In this document: one piece after another, positions 35,310 to 43,158 of the stretch | Layout: every line of letters starts with the position of its first letter | Numbering within the stretch: position 1 is the stretch's first letter | Assembly (NCBI GenBank): GCA_964432985.1 | Contig: CAYSPT010000017.1 | Span: 20,176 to 84,175, forward strand | From: CAYSPT01 sp964432985 | GTDB taxonomy: Bacteria; Muiribacteriota; CAYSPT01 | Direction of reading: 5' to 3' | DNA length: 64,000 bases | Translations under genes and position numbers: made by a program | The notes under the pieces: generated by a model | Told to the model about the DNA's origin: nothing | Databases searched by the model: none | The model's input: only the letters and a program-made list of their open reading frames with translations

Positions 35310-36413
35310 GTGTCCTCTAATAGTGCAAAAATCATTGTAGTTTCAGGGGTACTGCTGACTTTGTGCCAGTTCTGCTGCGTACCTGGTTTGGCCGGAAATT
35401 TGACATTGACCGATCGCTCACCCCGACCCGGGCAACGCAATATTCCGCCAGCAACAAATGTTAAGGCGGTTTTCTCCAGGTCACTTCGCCCTGAGAGCGT
35501 TCATCTCTTCAGCGTTCATCTCTCTGATGGAAAGCGGAAAATCCCCGGGAAAGTTGTTTACCACCCTGAAGAGTGTTCTATCGAGTACGTACCTCTCCGA
35601 GCATTGCCTGCGCATAAAGAGTTTACCTTCACTCTTGAGAATGAAGTAAGTTCCTCAGATGGTGAGTCTCTACCCGGCAGGCAGGAATGGAAGTTTTCCA
35701 CCGGCGGAGTCCAACCACCTGTGGTTCGACCACAGGTGGAAGCAAAGCAGGTTGAAGTGAAACCACCCGACCCGCCGGGGCCGACCCCGACTGTCCCCCT
35801 GAAACGTCCGGTTTCCCGCCGCATGCACCTCGTATCAAGTCTTCCTCCTGATGGATCATTAACTGCTGTTGCTCCTGAGAAAATTGTGTTTTCCTTCGAT
35901 CGCGATCTGCTCTTTGACAGTCTCACTCTCTTTACTGTCAGATTGAGCGATGGCATCGGTAATATCGTGGGTGCAATTAAACAGGGCGGCAGCTTGCGGG
36001 AAGCTGTGTTCATTCCCGAAACTTCGCTGAGTTCCGGGATGGATTACGAGCTGGTTATCGCTCCTGGAGTATTTGCCGCCGACGGATCCTGCCTCGAAGA
36101 AGAAGTGCGTGTCTCCTTTACCGTGGGCAAAGCTGGCAGCGCAGGTGCTGCTGCCAAAGAAGATACTACCGATAAACCTATCCCGGAAGATGTCGCTGCC
36201 CAGCAGTCCTCAGGCGAGCCGAAGAGATTCAGAGTCCAGCACACTTCCGGTTTCAACAAAAGCAGGAATCAGATGCTTTCCACTCCACCGGGCGGTGTGC
36301 TCGATGCCGGTGGCGGACAGTCCATTGACGAAGATAACATGGATGAAGAGCAGACAAGCCGGCTTAAACGAATACGGAACCTCCTTGGTACATTGAGATC
36401 AGAGGAGCAATAA
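35310..36413 (+). CDS. Exported protein with two Big_5-type Ig-like domains
   Basis: Signal peptide (AKIIVVSGVLLTLCQFCCVPGLA, residues 6-28), then a Big_5/CopC-like domain (TLTDRSPRPGQRNIPPATNVKAVFSRSLRPESV...FTFTLENEVSSSDG), a Pro/Val/Lys linker with two near-identical VRPQVEAKQVEVK pieces, a second Big_5 domain (LVSSLPPDGSLTAVAPEKIVFSFDRDL...YELVIAPGVFAADGS) and a hydrophilic tail ending TSRLKRIRNLLGTLRSEEQ. Such domains occur in surface and adhesion proteins and give no catalytic hint. The GTG at 35310 is chosen because GGAGGTG lies nine bases before it; the ATG at 35292 overlaps that site. The upstream open frame through the N gap is an artefact of the repeat. An EmrE-like gene follows after four bases. 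Confidence 0.7.
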   Translation: MSSNSAKIIVVSGVLLTLCQFCCVPGLAGNLTLTDRSPRPGQRNIPPATNVKAVFSRSLRPESVHLFSVHLSDGKRKIPGKVVYHPEECSIEYVPLRALPAHKEFTFTLENEVSSSDGESLPGRQEWKFSTGGVQPPVVRPQVEAKQVEVKPPDPPGPTPTVPLKRPVSRRMHLVSSLPPDGSLTAVAPEKIVFSFDRDLLFDSLTLFTVRLSDGIGNIVGAIKQGGSLREAVFIPETSLSSGMDYELVIAPGVFAADGSCLEEEVRVSFTVGKAGSAGAAAKEDTTDKPIPEDVAAQQSSGEPKRFRVQHTSGFNKSRNQMLSTPPGGVLDAGGGQSIDEDNMDEEQTSRLKRIRNLLGTLRSEEQ

Positions 36414-36417
36414 TTTT

Positions 36418-36792
36418 ATGAATAACTCACTAGTATTGTTATTTGTCAGTGTCTTTCTGGCAGCCTGTGGGCAAGTGACATTAAAACATGGTGTTATGCG
36501 TCTGGCAGAAAAGGCGGGGGATTTTAGCTTTAAACTATTGCTGACCCGGCCGCATTTGATCCTGACCAGCCCGGTTCTTTTGGCAGGAATAGCATTGTTT
36601 ATATCCAGTGCAGCGTTCTGGATGGTCGTGTTAAGCAAGGTTCCTCTCAGTAAGGCATACCCTATGGTGGCTTTCGGATACATTCTTGTCGCCGTGGCCA
36701 GCAGATTTGCATTCGGGGAGCACATATCCCTGATGAGAATACTTGGCCTTGTTCTGATTTGTGCCGGTGTTGTAGTAATGTCAAGGAGTTAA
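36418..36792 (+). CDS. EmrE/EamA-like small membrane transporter
   Basis: A 124-residue protein with four hydrophobic helices (about 4-20, 48-68, 73-93 and 100-121). LAACGQVTLKHGVMRLAEKAG, KVPLSKAYPMVAFGYILVA and FGEHISLMRILGLVLICAGVVVMSRS match the half-size EamA/SMR family, which includes multidrug exporters and the ArnE/ArnF-type flippase subunits for undecaprenyl-linked aminosugars. The central PLSKAYP segment is closer to the ArnE-like group. With a sugar-nucleotide enzyme at 38393, a lipid-linked sugar role is possible. Its last 20 bases are part of a duplication that reaches into the next gene. Confidence 0.8.
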   Translation: MNNSLVLLFVSVFLAACGQVTLKHGVMRLAEKAGDFSFKLLLTRPHLILTSPVLLAGIALFISSAAFWMVVLSKVPLSKAYPMVAFGYILVAVASRFAFGEHISLMRILGLVLICAGVVVMSRS

Positions 36793-36866
36793 TTGCCAGC
36801 ACGATATACTGCTTTGCACAAACGTGCTAGTAATGTCAAGGAGTTGATTGTCAGCACGATATGCTG
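36773..36866 (+). repeat. 39-bp direct duplication across a gene junction
   Basis: Bases 36773-36811 and 36828-36866 match at 36 of 39 positions (offset 55). The first copy holds the end of the EmrE-like gene with its stop. The second holds the start of the TPR gene; one difference turns ATA in the first copy into the ATG start at 36861. Both carry AAGGAG. Confidence 0.9.
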
Positions 36867-38396
36867 ATCATCGTTTTAGCTGTTTCCACTCTCATTGCCG
36901 GTGGTATGGGACTGCTTGTTATGTTTGCCATGGAGTCCCATTACAATCGGGCGCTTGCCCTGGAGAAAAAGGGTTTGTACGATAATGCGCTGCAGGTGTA
37001 CAGCGAAGAAGTAAGGAAGAATCCAAGCAACTTCCAGGCCCACTGGCACATGGGTGATATTTACTACAAGAAAAAACACTACGACCGTGCTCTCAAAGAG
37101 TACGAAACGGCAGTCGATATCCTGGGAACCCATCTCCATCCGGATGAAGTAGTGCTTCACAAAGTGCTGCAGAAACTCTATCACCGCAAGTTCATGTTCA
37201 GCGAATCGTTCCTGCAGCTTCGTATCGTACTTCTCTATGAACCTGAAAATGTCGACGCTCTCTATGTTTTAGGGCAGTTTCTGGCCGCCGGCCGCAACTA
37301 CGGAGAAGCAATCAAGGTTTTTCAACAGATCATTTCAATTCGTAAAGAGCACGAGGAAACGCGGCTTTTCCTGGCCCTGTGTCAACTGGAAGCCGGAGCC
37401 CGGGATGAAGCCGTCACCAACCTGGAAAAAGTCCTTGAAGAATCCGTGGATAATCCTTTTGTTAATCTGATTCTCGGTTACCTTTACAAAGACACCAATT
37501 CTGAACGGGCCATGAGGAACTTCGAAGTAGCCAGTGAGCTCGGATTCGAATTTTTCTACGAGTATCACAGCAAGATAATGATTAGTTTTTTCTACATGCA
37601 GGAAGCTGAGTACGAAAAAGCAATTGACGTGCTGGAATCTATTTCCGGCTCAACAAAGGACATGGACTTGCAAAGTGCCTCTGATGTTCTCTTCAACCTC
37701 GCCTGGTGCTATTACAAGATAGAACGTCGTATGAAGTCTGTTGAATTCTGGGAGCAGCTTATCAAAGCCAATTTCAAATATATAGACTGTTATGCAGTTT
37801 TCAAAACCTATGATCCCCGAGAAATATCCTCTCTCGAAACAAAGTGGAAGGAGTCTTTCCGTGCCAGAGCGTACCCTTCAGTGCAGGCGAAACTGGGGAG
37901 CTTTCAGAAATTGAACCTGGTTCTGGCGGAGAAGACGTTCGAGCAATGGCAGTCCGAACGGGCCGCGCAGCTCGAAGGAAGAAAAACACTCTATCCCGAG
38001 AAGATGGATCTGAAATCGATAAGAGATTTTACTGAACTGACCCTCGCTGAAATCCAGGCTCTGGGAAAATATATCGTGAAACGGCTGGGGTATACGCTCA
38101 AAGAAGAAATTCCCTCCACTGAAGGATACGATGCGCTGATCGAGCGCCGTGAAGAGAAGTATAAACGGCTGTTTCAACTTCGTCCCTGGGACCGTATTGT
38201 CGGAGAAGTAGCTGTCAACAACATGCGGTCTTCAATAGATGCAGTTGGTGCCACAGGCGGGGTTCTGGTAACGCCGGCGGACTACTCGGACGGCGCCATA
38301 GAGGCAGCGGGACGATATGATATCATGCTCGTTGACAAAGATGGACTGGCTAAAGTCATCAACGATACCACGAAGGGAGATAAGAAGAAAAAGTGA
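36861..38396 (+). CDS. Membrane-anchored TPR protein with Mrr-like C-terminal fold
   Basis: Residues 1-25 are a membrane anchor (LIIVLAVSTLIAGGMGLLVMFAM). About nine TPR units cover residues 28-300 (for example AHWHMGDIYYKKKHYDRALKEYETAV and DALYVLGQFLAAGRNYGEAIKVF). The last 130 residues resemble the Mrr_cat restriction endonuclease fold: LTLAEIQALGKYIVKRLGYTL, YDALIERREEKYKRLFQLRPW, and VGEVAVNNMRSSIDAVGATGGVLVTPADYSDGAIEAAGRYDIMLVDKDGLAKVI. Where active Mrr proteins have a QxK motif, this one has QLR, so catalysis is doubtful. AAGGAG is 20 bases from the ATG, a long distance, which with the duplicated upstream region makes the start slightly uncertain. It overlaps the next gene by four bases. 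Confidence 0.7.
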   Translation: MLIIVLAVSTLIAGGMGLLVMFAMESHYNRALALEKKGLYDNALQVYSEEVRKNPSNFQAHWHMGDIYYKKKHYDRALKEYETAVDILGTHLHPDEVVLHKVLQKLYHRKFMFSESFLQLRIVLLYEPENVDALYVLGQFLAAGRNYGEAIKVFQQIISIRKEHEETRLFLALCQLEAGARDEAVTNLEKVLEESVDNPFVNLILGYLYKDTNSERAMRNFEVASELGFEFFYEYHSKIMISFFYMQEAEYEKAIDVLESISGSTKDMDLQSASDVLFNLAWCYYKIERRMKSVEFWEQLIKANFKYIDCYAVFKTYDPREISSLETKWKESFRARAYPSVQAKLGSFQKLNLVLAEKTFEQWQSERAAQLEGRKTLYPEKMDLKSIRDFTELTLAEIQALGKYIVKRLGYTLKEEIPSTEGYDALIERREEKYKRLFQLRPWDRIVGEVAVNNMRSSIDAVGATGGVLVTPADYSDGAIEAAGRYDIMLVDKDGLAKVINDTTKGDKKKK

Positions 38397-39343
38397 AAGT
38401 TCTCATTACTGGAATAACCGGATTTGTCGGTAGTCATCTAGCAGAGTATCTGTTGAACCAGCAGGATATGGAGGTTTATGGAATCCGCCGGTGGCGCAGC
38501 CCTATGGACAATATCAAACATATCGTGCCCGAGATAAAAATTTTCGAATGCGACATCCGTGATCTTTCATCTATTAGGACAGCCATTGAGAAGATCGAGC
38601 CGGACTGGATTTTTCACCTGGCTGCCCAGAGTTTTGTTCCCACGTCGTGGCACGCTCCCGCCGAAAGCCTGACTACCAACATCATTGGAAACCTCAATGT
38701 ATTCGAAGCCATCCGGGAATTGAGCTTGAATCCCCGCATTCAAATCGCCTGCTCCAGTGAAGAGTACGGGATGGTGCTTGAGAATGAACTGCCCATTAAG
38801 GAGACAAATCCATTGCGGCCGCTGAGCCCCTATGGAGTGAGCAAGGTAGGGCAGGACCTGTTGAGTTATCAATACCATATGAGTTACAAGCTCGATATCG
38901 TCCGTACCAGGGCTTTCAATCACACCGGACCCCGCCGGGGCCACGTTTTTGTGTGCTCCGATTTTGCCAAGCAGATTGCTGATATTGAAAAGGGACTGAA
39001 AGATCCGGTCATCAGCGTAGGCAACCTTGAAACCATACGTGATTTCACCGACGTAAGGGATATTGTTCAGGCGTATATTTTAGCGCTGGAGAAATGTCAG
39101 GGGGGAGAGGTTTATAACATATGCACCGGATCAGGATACCGGATAAGGGAGATTCTCGATATGCTTTTGGAAATGAGCACCGCCTCTATCGAGGTCACCA
39201 CCGACACGACGCGTCTTCGCCCCTCGGATGTTCCCGTGCTGATCGGTGATTGCACCAAGTTCAAAGAAGCCACGGATTGGACACCGCACTATTCAATAGA
39301 ACAAACTCTCGAGGATATCCTGAACTATTGGAGAACTATCTAG
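38393..39343 (+). CDS. GDP-mannose 4,6-dehydratase/reductase-type SDR enzyme
   Basis: Extended short-chain dehydrogenase/reductase. NAD(P)-binding GITGFVGSHLAEYL at residues 6-19, FHLAAQSFVPTSWHAPAESLTTNIIGNLNVFEAI, catalytic SSEEYG near 122-127 and YGVSK near 148-152, then RAFNHTGPRRGHVFVCSDFAKQI, which is typical of the GDP-mannose 4,6-dehydratase and GDP-6-deoxy-mannose reductase (Rmd) group. This makes or reduces a 6-deoxy-hexose nucleotide for surface polysaccharides. It is 316 residues; Rmd-like proteins are about this length and dehydratases slightly longer, so either is possible. GTG start overlapping the TPR stop. No glycosyltransferases are adjacent. Confidence 0.85.
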   Translation: MKVLITGITGFVGSHLAEYLLNQQDMEVYGIRRWRSPMDNIKHIVPEIKIFECDIRDLSSIRTAIEKIEPDWIFHLAAQSFVPTSWHAPAESLTTNIIGNLNVFEAIRELSLNPRIQIACSSEEYGMVLENELPIKETNPLRPLSPYGVSKVGQDLLSYQYHMSYKLDIVRTRAFNHTGPRRGHVFVCSDFAKQIADIEKGLKDPVISVGNLETIRDFTDVRDIVQAYILALEKCQGGEVYNICTGSGYRIREILDMLLEMSTASIEVTTDTTRLRPSDVPVLIGDCTKFKEATDWTPHYSIEQTLEDILNYWRTI

Positions 39344-39407
39344 CCCATCCACCCTCTGACGAGCAAGCGTAGAAAGGACGTCGGCTTGATTGGCTCTGCT
39401 GACAGCG

Positions 39408-39887
39408 TTACATCCTTTTTATCAGCAGCAGCCAGGTTCCTTCCCCGAATAAGCTCACCAGCAGAACGACAGTACCGGCAATCAGCACTCCGAGCACTGA
39501 AGATATGAAATAATTTTTGAAGGAAAATCCGAGCAGGTATGCGCCCAGCGCTCCCGAATACACTCCCGAACCGGGTAATGGAATACCGATGAATACTGCC
39601 AGTCCCAGGGTTCCGTACTTTTTCACATACGGTTCCACTTTCTTTTGGCTTCGAGTCATAACGCTATCGTACACGTGCTTTATCATGGAAATCTTTAAAA
39701 ACAAGTGCATTACATAGTTAACAAAAAGCCAGACCAGCGGTGCCAGAGCGATGTTTGCCGCCACACAAATTAAAAAAACAGCACTCCAGTGCAGGCCGGT
39801 GCCGAAAATACCGTAGGGAATCGACGCCCTGAGCTCCAGTGCCGGCATGAAGGTTATCAGGACCAGCCATGATATGGCAGTAAACAT
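39408..39887 (-). CDS. Small multidrug export (Sm_multidrug_ex) family protein
   Basis: 159 residues with four or five hydrophobic helices. FMPALELRASIPYGIFG near the start, the KVEPYVKKYGTLGLAVFIGIPLPGSGVYSGALGAYLLG stretch and a final hydrophobic helix match the putative small multidrug export family, whose transport role is poorly tested. The first 17 codons lie in the last copy of a 59-bp tandem array, and the ATG is in a TAATG overlap with a leader mini-ORF made by the preceding copy. Translation may therefore depend on re-initiation. It converges with the epimerase gene. Confidence 0.8.
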   Translation of the reverse strand: MFTAISWLVLITFMPALELRASIPYGIFGTGLHWSAVFLICVAANIALAPLVWLFVNYVMHLFLKISMIKHVYDSVMTRSQKKVEPYVKKYGTLGLAVFIGIPLPGSGVYSGALGAYLLGFSFKNYFISSVLGVLIAGTVVLLVSLFGEGTWLLLIKRM

Positions 39888-39946
39888 TATATTCCAGTTC
39901 CCAACCCCAACGTTATCAGGACCAGCCATGATATGGCAGTAAACAT
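39887..39946 (-). CDS. Leader mini-ORF 2
   Basis: Encodes MFTAISWLVLITLGLGTGI, 19 residues. Its first 12 residues are the same as the start of the transporter. Its TAA overlaps the ATG of the transporter gene (TAATG). Confidence 0.4.
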   Translation of the reverse strand: MFTAISWLVLITLGLGTGI

Positions 39947-40005
39947 TATATTCCAGTTCCCATCCACAACGTTATCAGAACCAGCCATGACACAATAGTA
40001 ATCAT
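39946..40005 (-). CDS. Leader mini-ORF 1
   Basis: Encodes MITIVSWLVLITLWMGTGI, 19 residues, one hydrophobic helix. Its TAA overlaps the ATG of mini-ORF 2 (TAATG). It is formed by the oldest-looking copy of the 59-bp unit. Whether it is translated is unknown; the ribosome site is weak. Confidence 0.4.
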   Translation of the reverse strand: MITIVSWLVLITLWMGTGI

Positions 40006-40120
40006 TATGTTCCAGTTCCCAACCCCAACGTAACTCCTGTATTGTAACAGCCAGTCATGAATTGGTAAACCTGCAATTTCAATTTATCTGTTCCCACATG
40101 CTCATCATAAGCGGGAACGG

Positions 40121-41728
40121 TCAGAACTTAATGAAATAGACCTCTATTTCCTTTTGATCTTCATCTTTCTGGCCGTCCGCACTGCAGCCGCCTTCGGAAG
40201 GCTCATCATTAAAAATACCATCCAGGATTATGATCCCTTCGCCATCGTTGGAATGGGAACGAATAAAACCCAGGCGCTTGATTCTTTTTTCGGTGTTTTC
40301 CTTGATTTCTTTTTCTGCAAGACGGCCGCTGAGCCGGCGGGCCAGATCCATTTTATTCATTCGCGCCAGACTCAGAGCGATTTCGGCAATGAGAGTGTCC
40401 CGGCCGGTCGGATCAGTCCCTTCAGCCAGTATTTCCATGACATGCCGCTCTATCTCATCGTCGTTGACCTCACCCTTGATTCTGGCGAAAACACTGGAAA
40501 GCTTGATAAGAAGATACTTATCGTATCCTTCTCCCAGGATGTCTTTCATGGCCAGAATCTGATCGAGCATGACAATGTCGTTCCCGGGACGTTCTGATTG
40601 ACTCAATTTCTCCATCAGTGCATTGAAGGGAATATACCGGTAATGATCCCGGTATTCGAGCGCTGCCGGCATCTGATCGAGCTCTTTTATCAAAGCCAGG
40701 GCTTGTGAAAAATGACCATTTTGCGTAAGGCTGGTCACTTCCTGGATTTTCTTTCTCACCGGTGCCGTAGCCTGCAGCTTCGAGGCGATTGTCTTCTCGG
40801 TGCGTTCCTTCCAGGTTTTCACGGGTTGTATCCCCGCCGCCGACGATGCATCCGCTCCTTTAGCCAGCAGTAGTTTTTCAACTTCAGCGTACCCGCAGGT
40901 CCGGGCGATGGATAGGGCGGACCTTTTTTGGTTGTCTGTTTCGTTAACCGGGGCTCCCCGCTGCAGTATGAGCGTGATGAGGGGTATCCAGCTTCGGCCA
41001 GGGATCGAAAACTGGTGCTGTTCCACGGCCATCATCAAAGGAGTGATCCCCCGTGAATCGGAGTCGGCGACCTTAGCGCCTTTATCAATGAGAATCCTGC
41101 TCGTCTTCAAATCTCCGATCTCGATGGCCTCCATGAGTGCCGAGGTGTTGTGACGTCCGTGGTAATCAGGATCGGCACCATGCTCCAGAAGATCCCTGAT
41201 CACCAGGTAGTGTCCGTTGGTAATGGCTGCCGACAGTGGGGGAAAGCCGTTGTCATCACATTTGTTGACGTCCGCACCGCTTTCAATGAGCAGGGCGGCT
41301 ATGGAGATGTCTCCACGCAGCGCGGCTTCATGCAGCGCCGTATTGCCTGCATACCCCGGCTGGTTGATATCCGCTCCCGCGTCGATGATGAGCCGTACCG
41401 TCTCACAGGCCGCCATGGCGGCCGCAGTCATCAGGAACGTGTCGCCAGAACTGAACGGCCGGTTTATCTCAACGCGGTCGATCAGGCGCTCGACGGCGGC
41501 GTGGTCCGCGGCCAGCAAGGCCTGGTGCATATCGGCGTAGGTATCCGTTGGAGCCCCGTAGGTATCCGTTGGAGCCCCGTAGGTATCCGTTGGAGCCCCG
41601 TAGGTATCCGTTGGAGCCCCGTAGGTATCAGAAAACACTGGTGGAATCATTGACCCTAGCATCCAAATCGCCAGAAGGCCACAACAGGTAAACTTGTGAA
41701 ATAAGCGGGCTAAAGTCACTGTGCTCAC
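40121..41728 (-). CDS. Exported ankyrin-repeat protein
   Basis: Start GTG at 41728 with AAGAGGA seven bases before it. The signal segment (TCCGLLAIWMLGSMIPPVFS) is partly encoded by a copy of the 25-bp dispersed repeat. A 21-bp tandem repeat then gives four copies of DTYGAPT. Residues about 65-300 hold six or seven ankyrin units (TFLMTAAAMAACETVRLIIDAGADINQPGYAGNTALHEAALRGDISIAALLIESGADVNKCDDNG and following). The C-terminal 230 residues are helical and of unknown fold (KTIASKLQATAPVRKK onward). Ankyrin repeats bind proteins. It follows a GGDEF-like gene by 58 bases on the same strand and is probably co-transcribed. The binding partner is unknown. Confidence 0.8.
   Translation of the reverse strand: MSTVTLARLFHKFTCCGLLAIWMLGSMIPPVFSDTYGAPTDTYGAPTDTYGAPTDTYGAPTDTYADMHQALLAADHAAVERLIDRVEINRPFSSGDTFLMTAAAMAACETVRLIIDAGADINQPGYAGNTALHEAALRGDISIAALLIESGADVNKCDDNGFPPLSAAITNGHYLVIRDLLEHGADPDYHGRHNTSALMEAIEIGDLKTSRILIDKGAKVADSDSRGITPLMMAVEQHQFSIPGRSWIPLITLILQRGAPVNETDNQKRSALSIARTCGYAEVEKLLLAKGADASSAAGIQPVKTWKERTEKTIASKLQATAPVRKKIQEVTSLTQNGHFSQALALIKELDQMPAALEYRDHYRYIPFNALMEKLSQSERPGNDIVMLDQILAMKDILGEGYDKYLLIKLSSVFARIKGEVNDDEIERHVMEILAEGTDPTGRDTLIAEIALSLARMNKMDLARRLSGRLAEKEIKENTEKRIKRLGFIRSHSNDGEGIIILDGIFNDEPSEGGCSADGQKDEDQKEIEVYFIKF
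41537..41629 (-). repeat. 21-bp in-frame tandem repeat in the ankyrin gene
   Basis: Four full copies starting 41537, 41558, 41579 and 41600 plus a partial one. They are identical, so the array is recent. Each codes for DTYGAPT just after the signal peptide. Confidence 0.95.
41685..41709. repeat. Third copy of the 25-bp dispersed repeat, inside a gene
   Basis: Matches 9954-9978 and 10175-10199 at 24 of 25 positions. Here it lies in the coding sequence for the ankyrin protein signal peptide (residues about 6-14). Confidence 0.85.
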
Positions 41729-41786
41729 AAAAAATCCTCTTTCCGGTGTGATGAAAAAAGTGCCTGATATAAGCCGGTCACATACC

Positions 41787-43013
41787 TCACGACGCGTATC
41801 TGGTGAGCTCCGTAAGCCCTTTTTCACGGGCGTTGGCGAGAGCCTGGTGCGCCATTTCCAAAAGGGCGGCAGGCAGGGTGGCATCGGTGGGGTACAAAGC
41901 GGTCCCCATTCGGACGGTAATATCCAGTTTCAGCCCGAGAAAGGGGGAATAGAACTTCTTGCGGCTGATAGCGTTCTGTATCCGCGAAGCGACCCGAAGA
42001 ACTTCATCTTCGTCAGTTTCCCCCAGGAGGATCAGGTAGGCTCCGGTAGAGGAATCCTTGAAAATCATGTCCATTCCCCTGATCTGGTATCCGATGACTT
42101 TGACGAGGTCTTTGTGTATTTCATCATCGGCGCCGATCATGAGTTTCTCGCCGGCATCAGGTTCAACCAGCAGAACAGCAACCTCTGTATGGCTTCTTTC
42201 CGCCCGGTCAACCTCGCGTTCGAGAAATATAGGAAGAAAACGGTATCTGAAACAGCCTGTGTCCGGATCGGTCAAAGCTTCCTGATCCAGTGTTGTCTCG
42301 AGATTCCGGCCGCGCATGAGCGAGGCAACCACTGAAGCGGAGGTTTCGAGATACCGCCTGAGACTTTTTTCAATTTCACTGGCGCTCCTGTCAGTCTCAC
42401 AAACGATCAGTCCGAGCAACTTTTCCTGGAACCTGAGGGGGAAGAGATGAAGGAGGACCGGAACTTGAAACGGTTCCCGAACGACGAGAGAATCCGGTAT
42501 GTTATCCAGATCGAAACAGGGTTGTTTACCATCGGCGGTGTTGTGCAGTTTAACCACATTTTCTTCAATGAGAAAATCAAATTCTATCCCCGTATCGGAT
42601 TCCGAATCGCTCTTGGTCAAACTGTGAATCAGTGTGGCGCGTTTTTCGTTGAATTCGAACAGTTTGAAAATCCGGATCCCTGCTGTAGAGCGGAACAACG
42701 TAGCAGCATCCGCAGGCAGGTTCTGGTGATTTCCGTGAAGGATCAATTCGTGAAGTCTATCTATTTTTTCGATCCACCATGTTTCAGCCATTCCAACATG
42801 CCGCAGTCTGGTCAGGTGCCAGGCCAGGAAAGCCGCGATTATCAGAAGCAGAACAAAAAGTGCTGCTATCGGCAAAACATTGTTAAGAAAGGAGACAAAC
42901 AGATTCATGAACACTTCGTTGCCGCTCATGAACACCAGGCCCAGTGAAGCAGCAATAACCAGGACAATAAGAACAGCCACTACCGACAGTAAAAAGCGAT
43001 AGGGACTGCCCAT
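41787..43013 (-). CDS. Membrane protein with degenerate GGDEF domain
   Basis: Two N-terminal membrane helices (RFLLSVVAVLIVLVIAASLGLVF and NVLPIAALFVLLLIIAAFLAW), a GAF-like sensor region (about 90-240) and a C-terminal GGDEF fold (about 245-405): ALTDPDTGCFRYRFLPIFLEREVDRAERSH, VLLVEPDAGEK, VRMGTALYPTDAT and ALANAREKG. The active-site GG(D/E)EF is replaced by SSTGAYLIL, so it cannot be a normal diguanylate cyclase and probably binds a ligand or a partner. AGGAG lies eight bases before the ATG. Divergent from mfd and upstream of the ankyrin gene in the same direction. Confidence 0.8.
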   Translation of the reverse strand: MGSPYRFLLSVVAVLIVLVIAASLGLVFMSGNEVFMNLFVSFLNNVLPIAALFVLLLIIAAFLAWHLTRLRHVGMAETWWIEKIDRLHELILHGNHQNLPADAATLFRSTAGIRIFKLFEFNEKRATLIHSLTKSDSESDTGIEFDFLIEENVVKLHNTADGKQPCFDLDNIPDSLVVREPFQVPVLLHLFPLRFQEKLLGLIVCETDRSASEIEKSLRRYLETSASVVASLMRGRNLETTLDQEALTDPDTGCFRYRFLPIFLEREVDRAERSHTEVAVLLVEPDAGEKLMIGADDEIHKDLVKVIGYQIRGMDMIFKDSSTGAYLILLGETDEDEVLRVASRIQNAISRKKFYSPFLGLKLDITVRMGTALYPTDATLPAALLEMAHQALANAREKGLTELTRYAS

Positions 43014-43086
43014 ACCCGAATCTCCTTTCGGCGGCAAAACCTTTCCGGAAACGTTGCCTGAACCGGCTCTGGAGAAATCCGTACCT

Positions 43087-43116
43087 TTGACGCCTGACTG
43101 AAAGCTATTATATACT
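43087..43116 (+). promoter_or_regulatory. Probable mfd promoter
   Basis: TTGACG (43087-43092), 18-base spacer, TATACT (43111-43116), 42 bases before the ATG at 43159. Confidence 0.6.
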
Positions 43117-43158
43117 GGAGCAGTCTACGATGCAACCATCGTTTGCGATTAGAGCAAA

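Larger units (their letters stand above)
39887..40030 (-). repeat. 59-bp tandem array carrying start codons
   Basis: Start codons of three copies are at 40005, 39946 and 39887, exactly 59 bases apart. The unit contains GGGAACTGGAATATA before the ATG and the first 12 codons. Copies two and three are identical over the unit apart from the last bases; copy one has about ten differences. Because 59 is not a multiple of three each copy shifts frame relative to the next. Confidence 0.95.

Noticed and set aside
41150..41653. Plus-strand frame with GIRWSPV repeats
   Set aside because: Shadow of the DTYGAPT repeats in the ankyrin gene on the minus strand.
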